Origin: a bacterium
GTDB taxonomy: Bacteria; Orphanbacterota; Orphanbacteria; Orphanbacterales; Orphanbacteraceae
Direction: 5' to 3'
Length of the DNA: 64,000 nt
Assembly: GCA_025782575.1 (NCBI GenBank)
Contig: JALGYY010000035.1
Coordinates: forward strand, 1-64,000
Part shown: one piece after another, positions 35,492 to 44,350 of the stretch
Layout of the letters: every line of letters begins with the position of its first letter
Numbering within the stretch: the first letter of the stretch is position 1
Position numbers and translations under genes: made by a program
The notes under the pieces: generated by a model
Told to the model about the DNA's origin: nothing
The model's database searches: none
The model's input: only the letters and a program-made list of their open reading frames with translations

Positions 35492-35683
35492 ATGTTGCTC
35501 ATCACAAGAAGATCAGGCCAGTCGATCCGAATCGGCGAAGACATCGTCATCACGATCCGGACCGTCCGAGGCAAGCAGGTTCAGGTTGCGATAGAAGCGC
35601 CACTCGACATCATCGTCGTTCGCACCGAGCTCCCCCCGAAGGAAATCGCCGGCGGGGCGGAGGAACCGGCCCATGATCGTTGA
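35492..35683 (+). CDS. csrA: carbon storage/translational regulator CsrA
   Basis: 63 residues. MLLITRRSGQSIRIGEDIVI starts the protein, then TIRTVRGKQVQVAIEAPLDI and VVRTELPPKEI follow. Leu-rich strand 1 and the Arg in VVRTEL, used for binding GGA in RNA hairpin loops, are kept. ATG at 35492 is the conserved family start; an upstream in-frame ATG at 35456 lies inside fliW. The end overlaps the GT9 gene by 11 bases. The likely target is the fliC leader at 43381-43403. Confidence 0.94.
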   Translation: MLLITRRSGQSIRIGEDIVITIRTVRGKQVQVAIEAPLDIIVVRTELPPKEIAGGAEEPAHDR

Positions 35684-36812
35684 TCTCGATTGCCGCCATT
35701 TCCCCGGCGACAGGCCGTGCGTCCATCACAAGACTTCCGGGGCTATCTGTGAAACCTGTAAACATGGCGAGAAGGTCGGATTCCGAGTCCTGATTATTAA
35801 GCTCGATGCCCTGGGCGATGTCCTTCGGACCACGTGCATCCTTCCGGCAATCAGGAGCGAGTGGCCCAGGTGTCAGATCACATGGATTACCTCGCCTGAG
35901 GCGATCCCCCTGCTCTCCGGCAATCCACTGATCGATGAGCGCTGCTCACTGCATGATGCGCCTGCCCGCCTGGCCGCAGAGCATTTTGACCTTGTCCTCA
36001 ATCCCGATGCCTCCAAACGAAGCGCCGCCCTGGCGTCGATGGCGAGTGCGAATGAGAAGCGAGGTTATCTGCTTCGCCCAGACGGCCAGGTCGTCCCCGC
36101 GAACGACGAAGCGGCTGACTGGCTCGTGCTGGGGGCGAGGGATGACATGAAGAAGGCCAACCGTGAAACTTATCAGTCCCACATTCATCGGCAGCTATGC
36201 CTTGATCCGTCCGAGCAGCAAATCTCACTGATTTTGACAGCCTCCGAACGTGAAGACGCGCGCCGGCTTCTCGCTAAGTCAGGTGTATCGGAGCGACCGA
36301 TGGTCGGATTGAACACCGGATCCAGCAAGAGATGGAAACACAAGAGCTGGATACCGGAGAGATTCGCGGAACTGGCTAGACTTCTTGCAGGAGAAAAGTG
36401 CGGACCGGTTGTTCTTATCGGCGGACCTGCGGAGCAGGATCAGAACCGCTGGATTGAAAAAGCGAGCGGTGGGTCGGCAGTGGCGATCGACACGGGGTCC
36501 GGCCTCAGAGCGTATGCGGCTCTCGTAGGATCGTGCGGCGTGCTCGTTACCGGCGACACCCTGGGACTCCACGTTGCGATCGCTCTTGAGCGGCGGGTGG
36601 TGGCGCTTTTCGGACCGACATCATCGTCGGAGATCGATCTATACGGCTGCGGAATCCGCGTGGTTCCCGACCTGGATTGTATTTGCTGTTATCAAGGAGA
36701 CTGCGATGTCTCTCCCCATTGCATGGAATCCATTTCTGTTGAATCGGTCCTTTCAAAAATTCTCGATCAGGCCGGCCTCGTCCCTGAGGGGATGCTCGCC
36801 CAAACCATCTGA
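35673..36812 (+). CDS. GT9 (heptosyltransferase-like) glycosyltransferase with Cys-rich N-terminus
   Basis: 379 residues. Residues about 7-30 hold four Cys (CRHFPGDRPC, then CETCKHG), a metal-binding-like knuckle found in a GT9 subgroup. The catalytic part begins VGFRVLIIKLDALGDVLRTT and ends with the GDTLGLHVAIALERRVVALF and FGPTSSSEIDLYG segments typical of GT9. The C-terminus has more Cys (CICCYQGDC, then PHCM). It is likely an ADP- or NDP-sugar transferase. Translationally overlapped with csrA and within a block before fliC, so flagellin glycosylation is the best inference; LPS or surface glycan is an alternative. Confidence 0.85.
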   Translation: MIVDLDCRHFPGDRPCVHHKTSGAICETCKHGEKVGFRVLIIKLDALGDVLRTTCILPAIRSEWPRCQITWITSPEAIPLLSGNPLIDERCSLHDAPARLAAEHFDLVLNPDASKRSAALASMASANEKRGYLLRPDGQVVPANDEAADWLVLGARDDMKKANRETYQSHIHRQLCLDPSEQQISLILTASEREDARRLLAKSGVSERPMVGLNTGSSKRWKHKSWIPERFAELARLLAGEKCGPVVLIGGPAEQDQNRWIEKASGGSAVAIDTGSGLRAYAALVGSCGVLVTGDTLGLHVAIALERRVVALFGPTSSSEIDLYGCGIRVVPDLDCICCYQGDCDVSPHCMESISVESVLSKILDQAGLVPEGMLAQTI

Positions 36813-36829
36813 AGGAGGAAGTGAAGAAA

Positions 36830-37831
36830 ATGGAGTTTACCGGCGAGCGACTCGTTCCCACGGCGGATGGCTGGGACGACCTCTTCTTCGAGCACATCAC
36901 TCGCTATCGGTTCGCGGCGTCATTGGTGAAAGGCAAGCACGTTCTCGACGCGGGATCAGGGTGCGGTTACGGCGCCTGTCACATGGCACGTCGCGGCGCT
37001 CAATCTGTTTCCGGGATCGATATCGCGTCGGAAGCGGTGAATTACGCACGTGAGCACTTCAAAGAGGATGGTCTCCGGTTCGATACCGCCGACGTGCTCG
37101 ACACCGGCCTCGAGACGGGGAGCTTTGATCGCATCGTCTCTTTCGAGGTTTTTGAGCATGTGGAGCGGCCCGATCGATTTCTGAACGAGATGAAACGTCT
37201 GCTCGCTCCAGGCGGCCTCTTTCTGGTTTCCACTCCCAACGTGCATACATATGTGGCCGGGGGCAAGGACGGTGAGAATCCATTTCATGTAAAGGAATAT
37301 TCCCCGGATGAATTCCAGGAGCTGCTGGAAGCGAGCTTCTCTGTTATTGAACTCTACGCTCAGACAGGGACTGCCGGTATCGGAATCATTCCCTGTCACA
37401 CAGGCGAAGACCGAAGCCCGGAATGCCACGCCCGTCTCGGGCTCGTTTTCCCACCCTCCGAATCTCCGTGGGGCGAACCGGCTCCCCCACGTGTCGACAT
37501 CGACACATGCTCCTACATGATTGCGATCTGCGCCATGGAGCCGATCCCCGCCGACCTTCTTCCCTCGCCGGAATGGTACGTGCTCGGGGAGTCACTTTCC
37601 GGCAGGGATGCCGATTATCAGTCCGTTCAAGAGCTTCAGGAAAACCTGATCTCTCGCACGCGGTGGGTAGAAGAGTTGCAGCGAGAAATCGATCACCGTG
37701 ATCAGACGATTCGCACACTCCAGGCAGAATTTGATGACCGATCCAGATGGGCGCTCGAACTCGATGCGAAAGTCAGGGAGCTGACCAGCCAGATCGGCAA
37801 GCTTAAGAACCGGGCGGGAATCAGCCCGTGA
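36830..37831 (+). CDS. class I SAM-dependent methyltransferase with C-terminal coiled coil
   Basis: 333 residues. MEFTGERLVP is the standard start of a methyltransferase family linked to glycan clusters. The SAM-binding motif VLDAGSGCGYGACHMA is at about residues 38-53, followed by the SGIDIASEAVNYA acidic loop and FDRIVSFEVFEHV (motif III region). The last 80 residues form a coiled coil (VQELQENLISRTRWVEELQR and DHRDQTIRTLQAEFDDRSRW). ATG at 36830 is preferred over GTG at 36821, which is too close to AAGGAGG (36812-36818). It probably methylates a sugar or glycan made by neighbouring transferases. Confidence 0.85.
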   Translation: MEFTGERLVPTADGWDDLFFEHITRYRFAASLVKGKHVLDAGSGCGYGACHMARRGAQSVSGIDIASEAVNYAREHFKEDGLRFDTADVLDTGLETGSFDRIVSFEVFEHVERPDRFLNEMKRLLAPGGLFLVSTPNVHTYVAGGKDGENPFHVKEYSPDEFQELLEASFSVIELYAQTGTAGIGIIPCHTGEDRSPECHARLGLVFPPSESPWGEPAPPRVDIDTCSYMIAICAMEPIPADLLPSPEWYVLGESLSGRDADYQSVQELQENLISRTRWVEELQREIDHRDQTIRTLQAEFDDRSRWALELDAKVRELTSQIGKLKNRAGISP

Positions 37832-37853
37832 ACTCCAGGGAAGGAGCTTCGTC

Positions 37854-40800
37854 ATGAAGACAGTGTCAAAGGGACCGAAACGAGCGCCGGTCATCGCCAT
37901 CTTGAGTTATAATCGGGTGAAACTGCTCCGAAAGTGCATCGAGAGCATTTTCGCCAACACGAGCGCCGACTACCGAATCTGCGTGGTGGACCAGGCTTCC
38001 ACCGACGGTACGCGAAACTATCTGAAGAAACTGGGTGACCGGATCGATCATATGGCCACCGACGAGAATCACGGCTTCGTCGATGGAAACAATCTCGTCA
38101 TGGAGGAGTACGCCGAAAGCGACGTCGTACTCCTGAACAATGACACGGAAGTTCAGCCCGGCTGGCTCACGGCTCTGGTCGATCGTGCCTATTCTGATCC
38201 GACGATCGGAGTGGTCGGGGCTAAACTGATCTATCCGGACGGGCTCCTGCAGGCAGCCGGATGTGAGATCTTTTCTGACGCTTCGGGTCGGGAAATCGGC
38301 AAGTACGACGATCCCTCTCGTTTTATTTACAACCAGACCGCCGACGTTGACTACTGTTCGGGTGCTTGCTTGTACGTGAAGCGTGAGACTCTGAATCAAA
38401 CAGGGTTCTTCGACACACAATACGCGCCGGCCTACTGGGAGGATACCGACCTCTGCTTCGCCGCTCGTGACGCGGGCTATCGGGTGGTCTACGAACCACA
38501 GTCGGTCGTCGTTCATCACGAGGGGGGGAGCTTCGGCTCGGCCCATGCCCAATCCCGTTCAAGCGAACTTCAAGATCGAAACAGACCGAAATTCATCAAG
38601 AAATGGTCCAGCGCGCTTGCTGCGCAACGAGACAGTATCTATCGCATCCCCGGGCAGGAAGGGAAGGAGAAGATCCTCGTCATCCTGCCGTTCCTCCCGC
38701 TTTACGATCGAGCTGCGGGAGAGATGCGCTGGTTCCATACTCTGAAACTGTTAACGAAACGCTATCAGGTCGTCTTCCTTGCACGAAACGGGCAGGACGG
38801 CATCAAGTACATCAATCCCCTCGAGAAGATGGGCATTACCGTATTCCATACCGATCAGGAGCGGCTCCGCCAGCTCGGGACTGAAATGACAGGGCCCGTC
38901 TGGATCGATTTTCCCGCCTTGCTGCAAGCGAATGATTTCAAGGCGGTAATCGTCGGCTTCTATCATGTGGCCGCCCAGTACTACAAGGATATCAGGCAGT
39001 TTTCTCCTGAAGCGAAACTGATTGTCGATTCATTCGATGTAGCCTTCCTGCGCGAAAGGCGCCGGGCGGAGATCACAGGCAAGGACGAGGACCTCTGGCA
39101 TGCGGAGGAAGTGCGGCGGATTGAACTGGGATGGTACGAAAAGTTCGACATGGTTCTCACGGTTACCGAAGAAGACCGAGACATTCTTCTAAAGGAGAAC
39201 CGGTCCCTGGCAATCGGTATCTCGACAGATATTCATCCCGTTCCGGAAGGAGAATGGACACCGGGGCGGCATGATCTCGTTTACATCGGAAACTTCAAGC
39301 ATCAGCCCAACGAAGATGCCGTCCTCTATTTTGCTGAAGAGGTCCTCCCGAAGATTCACGAGGAGATCCCGGACGCCCGGTTTCTCATTGTCGGCAATGC
39401 GCCGACCAAGAAGATCAAAGCATTGGCAGGCGACCGCGTTGTGGTTACCGGATTCGTCCCCGATATCGTTCCCTACCTCCGGCGGGCGGCTGTCTGTGTC
39501 GTCCCTCTTCGATACGGAGCCGGGCTGAAAGGCAAGGTCGGCCAGGCGATGGCAGCGGGCTGTCCCCAGGTCATGACTTCGATCGGTGCAGAGGGGATGG
39601 GCATCGTCCACGAAAGAGACGCTCTGATCGCCAATGGTGCGAATGAATTTGCTCGAGAGACGATTCGACTCTATCAGGATCCCGCCATGCAGGAGAAGAT
39701 CGCCCGGAATGCCAGACAACTGGTGGCCGATCGATACAGCTATGAGAAAGCGGCGGAGTATTGGGAGGAAGTGTTCGAGTTCATCGAGAACAAGACACCG
39801 CCGGAAATTAGCAGGCTGGAGGAGAAAAAGATATCCGGAACAGGATATCTCCGCCTGGCGGAGAGCCGGTCGATCGTCCCCCGGGTAAGTATCATCATTC
39901 CCGTACTCGACAATCTCTCCCTCACTACGAGCTGCTGGACGAGTATTCGCAAGAACACGCGAATTCCGTATGAGCTCTTGATCATCGACAACGGCTCCAC
40001 AGAACCCATCGCTCTCGATGCAACCCTGAACAACTATCGTTGCATTCGAAACGATACGAATCTCGGGTTCGCCGCGGCGATCAATCAGGGTATTCGAAAC
40101 AGCCAGGGAGAGTACGTCGTTCTCCTGAATAACGACACGGTCGTCACGCCCGGTTGGCTGGAGAGCATGATCAAACACATCGACAGGGATTCGACGATCG
40201 GCATCGTCGCCCCCCTCACCAACTACGCCAATACGGAGCAACGAATTCCGGTTGACTACCATGACGAGAAGGAGCTTTACCGGTTCAGCAGCAAACTGGC
40301 CAAACGGAACCGTGGACAGAGCAGACAGCTTCGGAAGGTGATCGGGATGTGTATGGTAATTCCGCGGCGGGTGATCGAAGAAATCGGGCTCTTCGATGAG
40401 CGCTTCGGTATCGGGAATTTCGAGGATGATGATTTTTGCCTCCGGGCCCGGTTGGCGGGATACAAAGTAGTCTGTGCGCAGGATTCCTATATCCATCATG
40501 AGGGAGGCAAGACCTTCGAAAGAATCGATTTGGACTATGCGGCTCTTCTCAAGACCAACTCAGAAATCTATATGAAGAAATGGGCTCCCGTTCTTTCCAG
40601 AAGCTCGAACCAGGAGGAGCCCGAGGTTGCGCCACTTACGACGATTCTCTATCAGGATAATGGATCATTGGTACCTGAGGAGATTCAGTCCACCCTGGAG
40701 GATCTCCCCGCCGGTACGGATCTCAGAATTCTCTGCACGGATGAGTCGAAGTTCTCCGTCTTTCAAGACAGCAAGATCCCGATCGACAACGTCCCCGCGG

Positions 40801-41759
40801 GAGATTTCTATGGCCGCCTCGACGAGATCATCCGATCGTGCCGGTCCCCGTTTATTATGCTGCTTTCTACTTCAATCAAAGGTGAGAAGGGATGGTTCGA
40901 CCAGATGCTCGAACTGGCCGAGGCACGGCAATCCTTCGGTATGATCCTCCCGAAGACGGATGACTTCGAAGGACACTGTCTCCTGATCAAGAGAAGCGAT
41001 TATCTCACGGCAGGCGGATTCTCAACTCTCTTCCATTCTGCGGCCGGGTGGGCCGATCTCGCGGGTCGCATGGAAGCCGGGGGATCACCCACGAGCATCG
41101 CTCGCGGAGCGAAGGTTGCGTATACCGGCGGTCCCGACGGGTTCTCACGGATCGATGGCCGGGAGCGCAAGGCGGTAACCCGTCTGCATGAGGCTGCGGG
41201 CCATTTCGCATCGGGAGACAACGCGAGCGCGGAAAGCTGCATACGTGAATCGCTCGCCTTCAAGCCGGACTACACGTCCGCTCTCCATCTTCGGGCCGCT
41301 CTTCATATAGCGGCATCCGAACCGGGCCTCGCCGAGTCCGATCTCGCCGAGATACTCAGGATCGAGCCGAATGACTGCCGTGCCCTTAACGCCCTCGGTT
41401 GTCTCGCCTTCAATCAGGGGAGTACAGGTGAAGCCGAGAAGCGCTTCCTGGAAGCCTTGGTGCATGAACCGAAGAACAGCGACGTTCTGCGGAACCTGGC
41501 CGATATTTACTTCGGACGTGGAGCGATCGTCCAGGCGATGACGCTATACGGCCGTCTGGTCGAACAGGATCCCGACAATACGGAAACGTATCTGGCCCTC
41601 GGCGCCTGGTTCGAGGAGTTGGGGGAGTGGGAGGGAGCGGCAGACTGGTACAGGCAGGCTCTTCGCGTAGATGAGACGTGCGACGGGGCGAGCGAGCGAC
41701 TCGCGGCGATCACCGCCGCGGGTGCAGGCAGCAACACCGGCTCGAGCCATGTCCACTAG
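37854..41759 (+). CDS. giant multi-domain glycosyltransferase (GT2-GT4-GT2-TPR)
   Basis: 1301 residues. Domain order: GT2 (about 12-240; VVDQASTDGTRNYL, LLNNDTEVQPGWL, WEDTDLCFAARDAGYRVVY), GT4/GT1-like (about 275-620; DLVYIGNFKHQPNEDAVLYF, GYGAGLKGK-like RYGAGLKGKVGQAMAAGCPQ), a second GT2 (about 675-910; VSIIIPVLDNLSL, LLNNDTVVTPGWL, FEDDDFCLRARLAGYKVV), a remnant region (about 930-1090) that looks like a degenerate third GT2, and TPR repeats (about 1110-1290). The two GT2 copies are similar in DNA as well as protein, indicating internal duplication. Such fusions can extend a chain with alternating sugars. It is likely cytoplasmic and acts on flagellin or a lipid-linked glycan. Overlaps the next gene by 11 bases. 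Confidence 0.88.
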   Translation: MKTVSKGPKRAPVIAILSYNRVKLLRKCIESIFANTSADYRICVVDQASTDGTRNYLKKLGDRIDHMATDENHGFVDGNNLVMEEYAESDVVLLNNDTEVQPGWLTALVDRAYSDPTIGVVGAKLIYPDGLLQAAGCEIFSDASGREIGKYDDPSRFIYNQTADVDYCSGACLYVKRETLNQTGFFDTQYAPAYWEDTDLCFAARDAGYRVVYEPQSVVVHHEGGSFGSAHAQSRSSELQDRNRPKFIKKWSSALAAQRDSIYRIPGQEGKEKILVILPFLPLYDRAAGEMRWFHTLKLLTKRYQVVFLARNGQDGIKYINPLEKMGITVFHTDQERLRQLGTEMTGPVWIDFPALLQANDFKAVIVGFYHVAAQYYKDIRQFSPEAKLIVDSFDVAFLRERRRAEITGKDEDLWHAEEVRRIELGWYEKFDMVLTVTEEDRDILLKENRSLAIGISTDIHPVPEGEWTPGRHDLVYIGNFKHQPNEDAVLYFAEEVLPKIHEEIPDARFLIVGNAPTKKIKALAGDRVVVTGFVPDIVPYLRRAAVCVVPLRYGAGLKGKVGQAMAAGCPQVMTSIGAEGMGIVHERDALIANGANEFARETIRLYQDPAMQEKIARNARQLVADRYSYEKAAEYWEEVFEFIENKTPPEISRLEEKKISGTGYLRLAESRSIVPRVSIIIPVLDNLSLTTSCWTSIRKNTRIPYELLIIDNGSTEPIALDATLNNYRCIRNDTNLGFAAAINQGIRNSQGEYVVLLNNDTVVTPGWLESMIKHIDRDSTIGIVAPLTNYANTEQRIPVDYHDEKELYRFSSKLAKRNRGQSRQLRKVIGMCMVIPRRVIEEIGLFDERFGIGNFEDDDFCLRARLAGYKVVCAQDSYIHHEGGKTFERIDLDYAALLKTNSEIYMKKWAPVLSRSSNQEEPEVAPLTTILYQDNGSLVPEEIQSTLEDLPAGTDLRILCTDESKFSVFQDSKIPIDNVPAGDFYGRLDEIIRSCRSPFIMLLSTSIKGEKGWFDQMLELAEARQSFGMILPKTDDFEGHCLLIKRSDYLTAGGFSTLFHSAAGWADLAGRMEAGGSPTSIARGAKVAYTGGPDGFSRIDGRERKAVTRLHEAAGHFASGDNASAESCIRESLAFKPDYTSALHLRAALHIAASEPGLAESDLAEILRIEPNDCRALNALGCLAFNQGSTGEAEKRFLEALVHEPKNSDVLRNLADIYFGRGAIVQAMTLYGRLVEQDPDNTETYLALGAWFEELGEWEGAADWYRQALRVDETCDGASERLAAITAAGAGSNTGSSHVH

Positions 41760-43254
41760 GCACTCGCTCTCTGTCTGCTATATCGCGAAGAATGAATCGG
41801 ACAACCTCGCTCGATCGATCGCCTCGATTGCCTCGGTCGCCGATGAGATTATCGTCGCCGACACAGGATCGTGCGACGGAACACAGGATCTTGCCCGCAG
41901 TCTTGGAGCGAGGTTGATCGATATTCAGTGGACGGATGACTTTTCCCAGGCGAGAAACGCGTCACTCGAAGCGGCGAGCGGCGACTGGGTACTTTGCCTG
42001 GACGGAGACGAACGATTTGAAACAGGGCAGAACAAAACTCTCCGACGTCTGATCCGTCCGGGGGGGGGAGGGGGAGGAGACGCCTACACCGTCTGTCTCG
42101 TGAGCCGACTGGCAGGTGATCAGACCGGACAGGTCTACGAACATCTTTATCCCCGCCTGTTTCGAAACCGTCCTTCTTATCGATTCCGGGGCCGGGTTCA
42201 TGAGCAGATCGGTCCTTCCATCATGCAGGCGGGAGGCAAAATCAAGCCGTCCGGACTTCGCATCGATCATACAGGCTACACTCTTCAAGGTGACGCCCGT
42301 CTTGCGAAATCAAGAAGAAACCTAACTCTTCTTCTTCTCGATGAGAATGACAATCCCCATGACGGCCTCATTCAATATCATTTAGGGGAGACCTATTCCG
42401 TTCTCTCCGACAACGTCCGCGCGGTCCTTGCCTATGAAAATGCGATACGGTCCGGCGAACTGAGTATGAATCACATGTCGTTCGCCCATCAGAATCTGGC
42501 AGCAGCCGAGAACAAGTTGGGAAACCATCGGGAAGCGGAGGAACACGCTCGCCAGGCGATTCGCATCGACCGGACAGCCGGCCCCGCCTACCTGATCCTT
42601 GCTTCCGCCCTCATTCGCCTCGGAAGCTATGATGAAGCGGTCCGCGCCGCCGATCGCCACCTGAAAGTGAAGCCCGGCGCGCATGCAGCCGTTCGCTTCC
42701 GTCCGGATCCTGCCAAGGCCTGGTTTCTTAAAGGGGAGGCTCTTCTCCGCGGAAAGCGGGTCGACGAGGCACTCGAATCGGCCGAAAAATCGGTTCACGC
42801 CGCTCCCGGGCTTGCGGCGGGGTACCGGCTTCGAGCAAGGGTCCATATTGCAACTGGAGAGGCTCTGAGGGCAGAGGCCGACTGGAAGAAGGCCCTCTCT
42901 ATCGATCCGCGTGATCCGACCACGTGGCAGGCGCTCCTGACCCTCCAGACAAGAAGCGGCACACCGGCCGCCCTTCTTTCAACAGCCGATCGAGCGGTCG
43001 CGGCCACCGGCCATCCGTCGCTTTTCGAGATTCAGGCCTCGCTCCGGCTTCAATCGGGCGATCAGACAGGTGCGATTCAGAGTTTCGAGTCCGCGCTCCG
43101 CGGATCGTCCGACCCGGCCCGGATCCACAGGCTTCTTGCCGGGCTTCACCACCGGAACGGCCACGCGGAACGCGCCCGCTATCATTTCGATCAGATCAAC
43201 CAGATTGTCTCCTCTACGGTCATCCCTTCCCACGAGCATCAAAAAACTCCGTAA
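41749..43254 (+). CDS. GT2 glycosyltransferase fused to TPR repeats
   Basis: 501 residues. N-terminal GT2 domain (LSVCYIAKNESDNLARSIAS, then IVADTGSCDGTQDLARSLGA, WVLCLDGDER) of the SunS/YcbB type that glycosylates proteins or peptides, followed from about residue 215 by TPR repeats (YHLGETYSVLSDNVRAVLAY, AYLILASALIRLGSYDEAVR). The start is ATG at 41749 inside the previous gene. A run of nine G at 42060-42068 followed by five more G at 42070-42074 encodes a Pro-Gly6 stretch near residue 105, a possible slippage site. It lies directly before fliC. The TPR part may hold the acceptor protein, perhaps flagellin. Confidence 0.87.
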   Translation: MSTRHSLSVCYIAKNESDNLARSIASIASVADEIIVADTGSCDGTQDLARSLGARLIDIQWTDDFSQARNASLEAASGDWVLCLDGDERFETGQNKTLRRLIRPGGGGGGDAYTVCLVSRLAGDQTGQVYEHLYPRLFRNRPSYRFRGRVHEQIGPSIMQAGGKIKPSGLRIDHTGYTLQGDARLAKSRRNLTLLLLDENDNPHDGLIQYHLGETYSVLSDNVRAVLAYENAIRSGELSMNHMSFAHQNLAAAENKLGNHREAEEHARQAIRIDRTAGPAYLILASALIRLGSYDEAVRAADRHLKVKPGAHAAVRFRPDPAKAWFLKGEALLRGKRVDEALESAEKSVHAAPGLAAGYRLRARVHIATGEALRAEADWKKALSIDPRDPTTWQALLTLQTRSGTPAALLSTADRAVAATGHPSLFEIQASLRLQSGDQTGAIQSFESALRGSSDPARIHRLLAGLHHRNGHAERARYHFDQINQIVSSTVIPSHEHQKTP

Positions 43255-43380
43255 ACCACGCGCCAGGGGTCAAGTTCTCCCTCTCTCTTGCGATTAGATC
43301 TACAGAAGAAGATTCATAGGGAATCACCGGTTGCTCACGGATGAATAACCGACACAGTGCGGCAGGGACGCCAAGAGAAC

Positions 43381-43403
43381 TTCGTGAGATTTCACGAAAG
43401 GAG
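43381..43403 (+). promoter_or_regulatory. hairpin abutting the fliC ribosome binding site, CsrA-type
   Basis: TTCGTGA (43381-43387) pairs perfectly with TCACGAA (43392-43398) around GATT. The Shine-Dalgarno AAGGAG begins at the base of the stem. A GGA lies in the Shine-Dalgarno and another upstream at about 43339-43341. This resembles the flagellin leaders repressed by CsrA in Bacillus, and FliW and CsrA are encoded 8 kb upstream. Confidence 0.5.
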
Positions 43404-43412
43404 AATGCGGAA

Positions 43413-44255
43413 ATGGCCGGTGCCGATCTTTCTAGGATTAACACAAACGTAGCCGCCCTGAATGCGCTGAAAGCCCTCCGGGACACTAACCAGAAACTTG
43501 CTATCCACCAGCTGCGCCTCGCGACCGGTAAGCGTATCAACAGCGCCGGCGAGGATCCGGCGGGTCTCGTCTTCGCCAAGCGTCTCGAGTCACGTGCCCG
43601 CGGCCTTGCCGTTGCACGGGACAACGTAGGTGATGTTCAGAATCTGCTTTCCACCGCTGAAGGCGGCGCGCAGAGCATCAGCGAGATTCTTCTCACAATG
43701 AAAGAGAAGATCCTGCAGGCAGCGAATGATACGCTGGGAACTGAAGAGCGGGCCGCGGTCGAATCGCAGCTCGATGACCTCGCCGCGGAAATTGACGATA
43801 TTGTCGGCGCCACACTCTGGGGGGGCCAGCAGCTCCTGGACGGCTCCTTCACCGGGAAGCAGTTCCAGGTCGGTGAGCGGGCAGCCGATACGATGAGCTT
43901 CGGTGTCACCCAGAACCACGGTGCTGCGACGCTCGCCGTCGCCGACTCTGATCTCGACGTCAGCAGCGCGGCGACTTCGTCGACCGCTCTCTCCAATGTC
44001 AATACCGCAATCAACACGATCAACACGAGCCTCCAGAATCTGGGGTCGACCCAGCTCCGTGTGGGGATCAAAGAGGCGAACATCTCCGTGTCGATCAACA
44101 ACCAGCTTGCGGCTCATAACCGGATCTTTAACGCCGATATGGCCGCCGAGCAGATCGAGCTCTTGAAAAACTCCCTCCTGCAGCAGTCGGCGACCGCGAT
44201 GCTCTCCCAGGCAAACCTCGCGCCGCAATCGGTGTTGCAGCTGATTCTGGGATAA
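43413..44255 (+). CDS. fliC: flagellin FliC
   Basis: 280 residues, the short two-domain form with little outer domain. The N-terminal INTNVAALNALKALRDTNQK, LRLATGKRINSAGEDPAGLV and the C-terminal LKNSLLQQSATAMLSQANLA/PQSVLQLILG are typical. The central part (about 140-200) is only a short loop rich in Ala, Ser, Asp and Gly, giving several Ser/Thr for O-glycosylation by the neighbouring transferases. ATG at 43413 is 9 bases after AAGGAG; an in-frame ATG at 43341 would hide the leader hairpin. The gene ends with a strong terminator at 44272-44297. Confidence 0.95.
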   Translation: MAGADLSRINTNVAALNALKALRDTNQKLAIHQLRLATGKRINSAGEDPAGLVFAKRLESRARGLAVARDNVGDVQNLLSTAEGGAQSISEILLTMKEKILQAANDTLGTEERAAVESQLDDLAAEIDDIVGATLWGGQQLLDGSFTGKQFQVGERAADTMSFGVTQNHGAATLAVADSDLDVSSAATSSTALSNVNTAINTINTSLQNLGSTQLRVGIKEANISVSINNQLAAHNRIFNADMAAEQIELLKNSLLQQSATAMLSQANLAPQSVLQLILG

Positions 44256-44271
44256 TTAGCCGGATAGTCCG

Positions 44272-44297
44272 CCCGGAGGGGGTTTTCCCCCTCCGGG
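44272..44297 (+). terminator. intrinsic-type terminator after fliC
   Basis: An 11-bp perfect stem CCCGGAGGGGG / CCCCCTCCGGG closes on a TTTT loop, followed by TTCCCCCTT, a weak pyrimidine tract. It lies 17 bases after the flagellin stop and can reduce read-through into fliS, giving high flagellin to chaperone ratio. Confidence 0.75.
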
Positions 44298-44350
44298 TTC
44301 CCCCTTATCTCGAGCGACATAAAGGCCGATATAAGGAGTAGGTGCAGACC

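Noticed and set aside
39189-40499. 436-codon open frame on the minus strand within the giant glycosyltransferase
   Set aside because: Antisense shadow of a clear multi-domain enzyme; long antisense frames are common with this codon usage.
43319-43334. Sigma-54-like GG...TTGC before fliC
   Set aside because: The GG and GC are separated by 11 bases instead of 10, which is rarely active, and the rest of the -24 box is poor.
44325-44332. Sigma-28 -10 box GCCGATAT before fliS
   Set aside because: No TAAA-type -35 box at 15 bases spacing (TATC is found); kept only as a note in the fliS entry.
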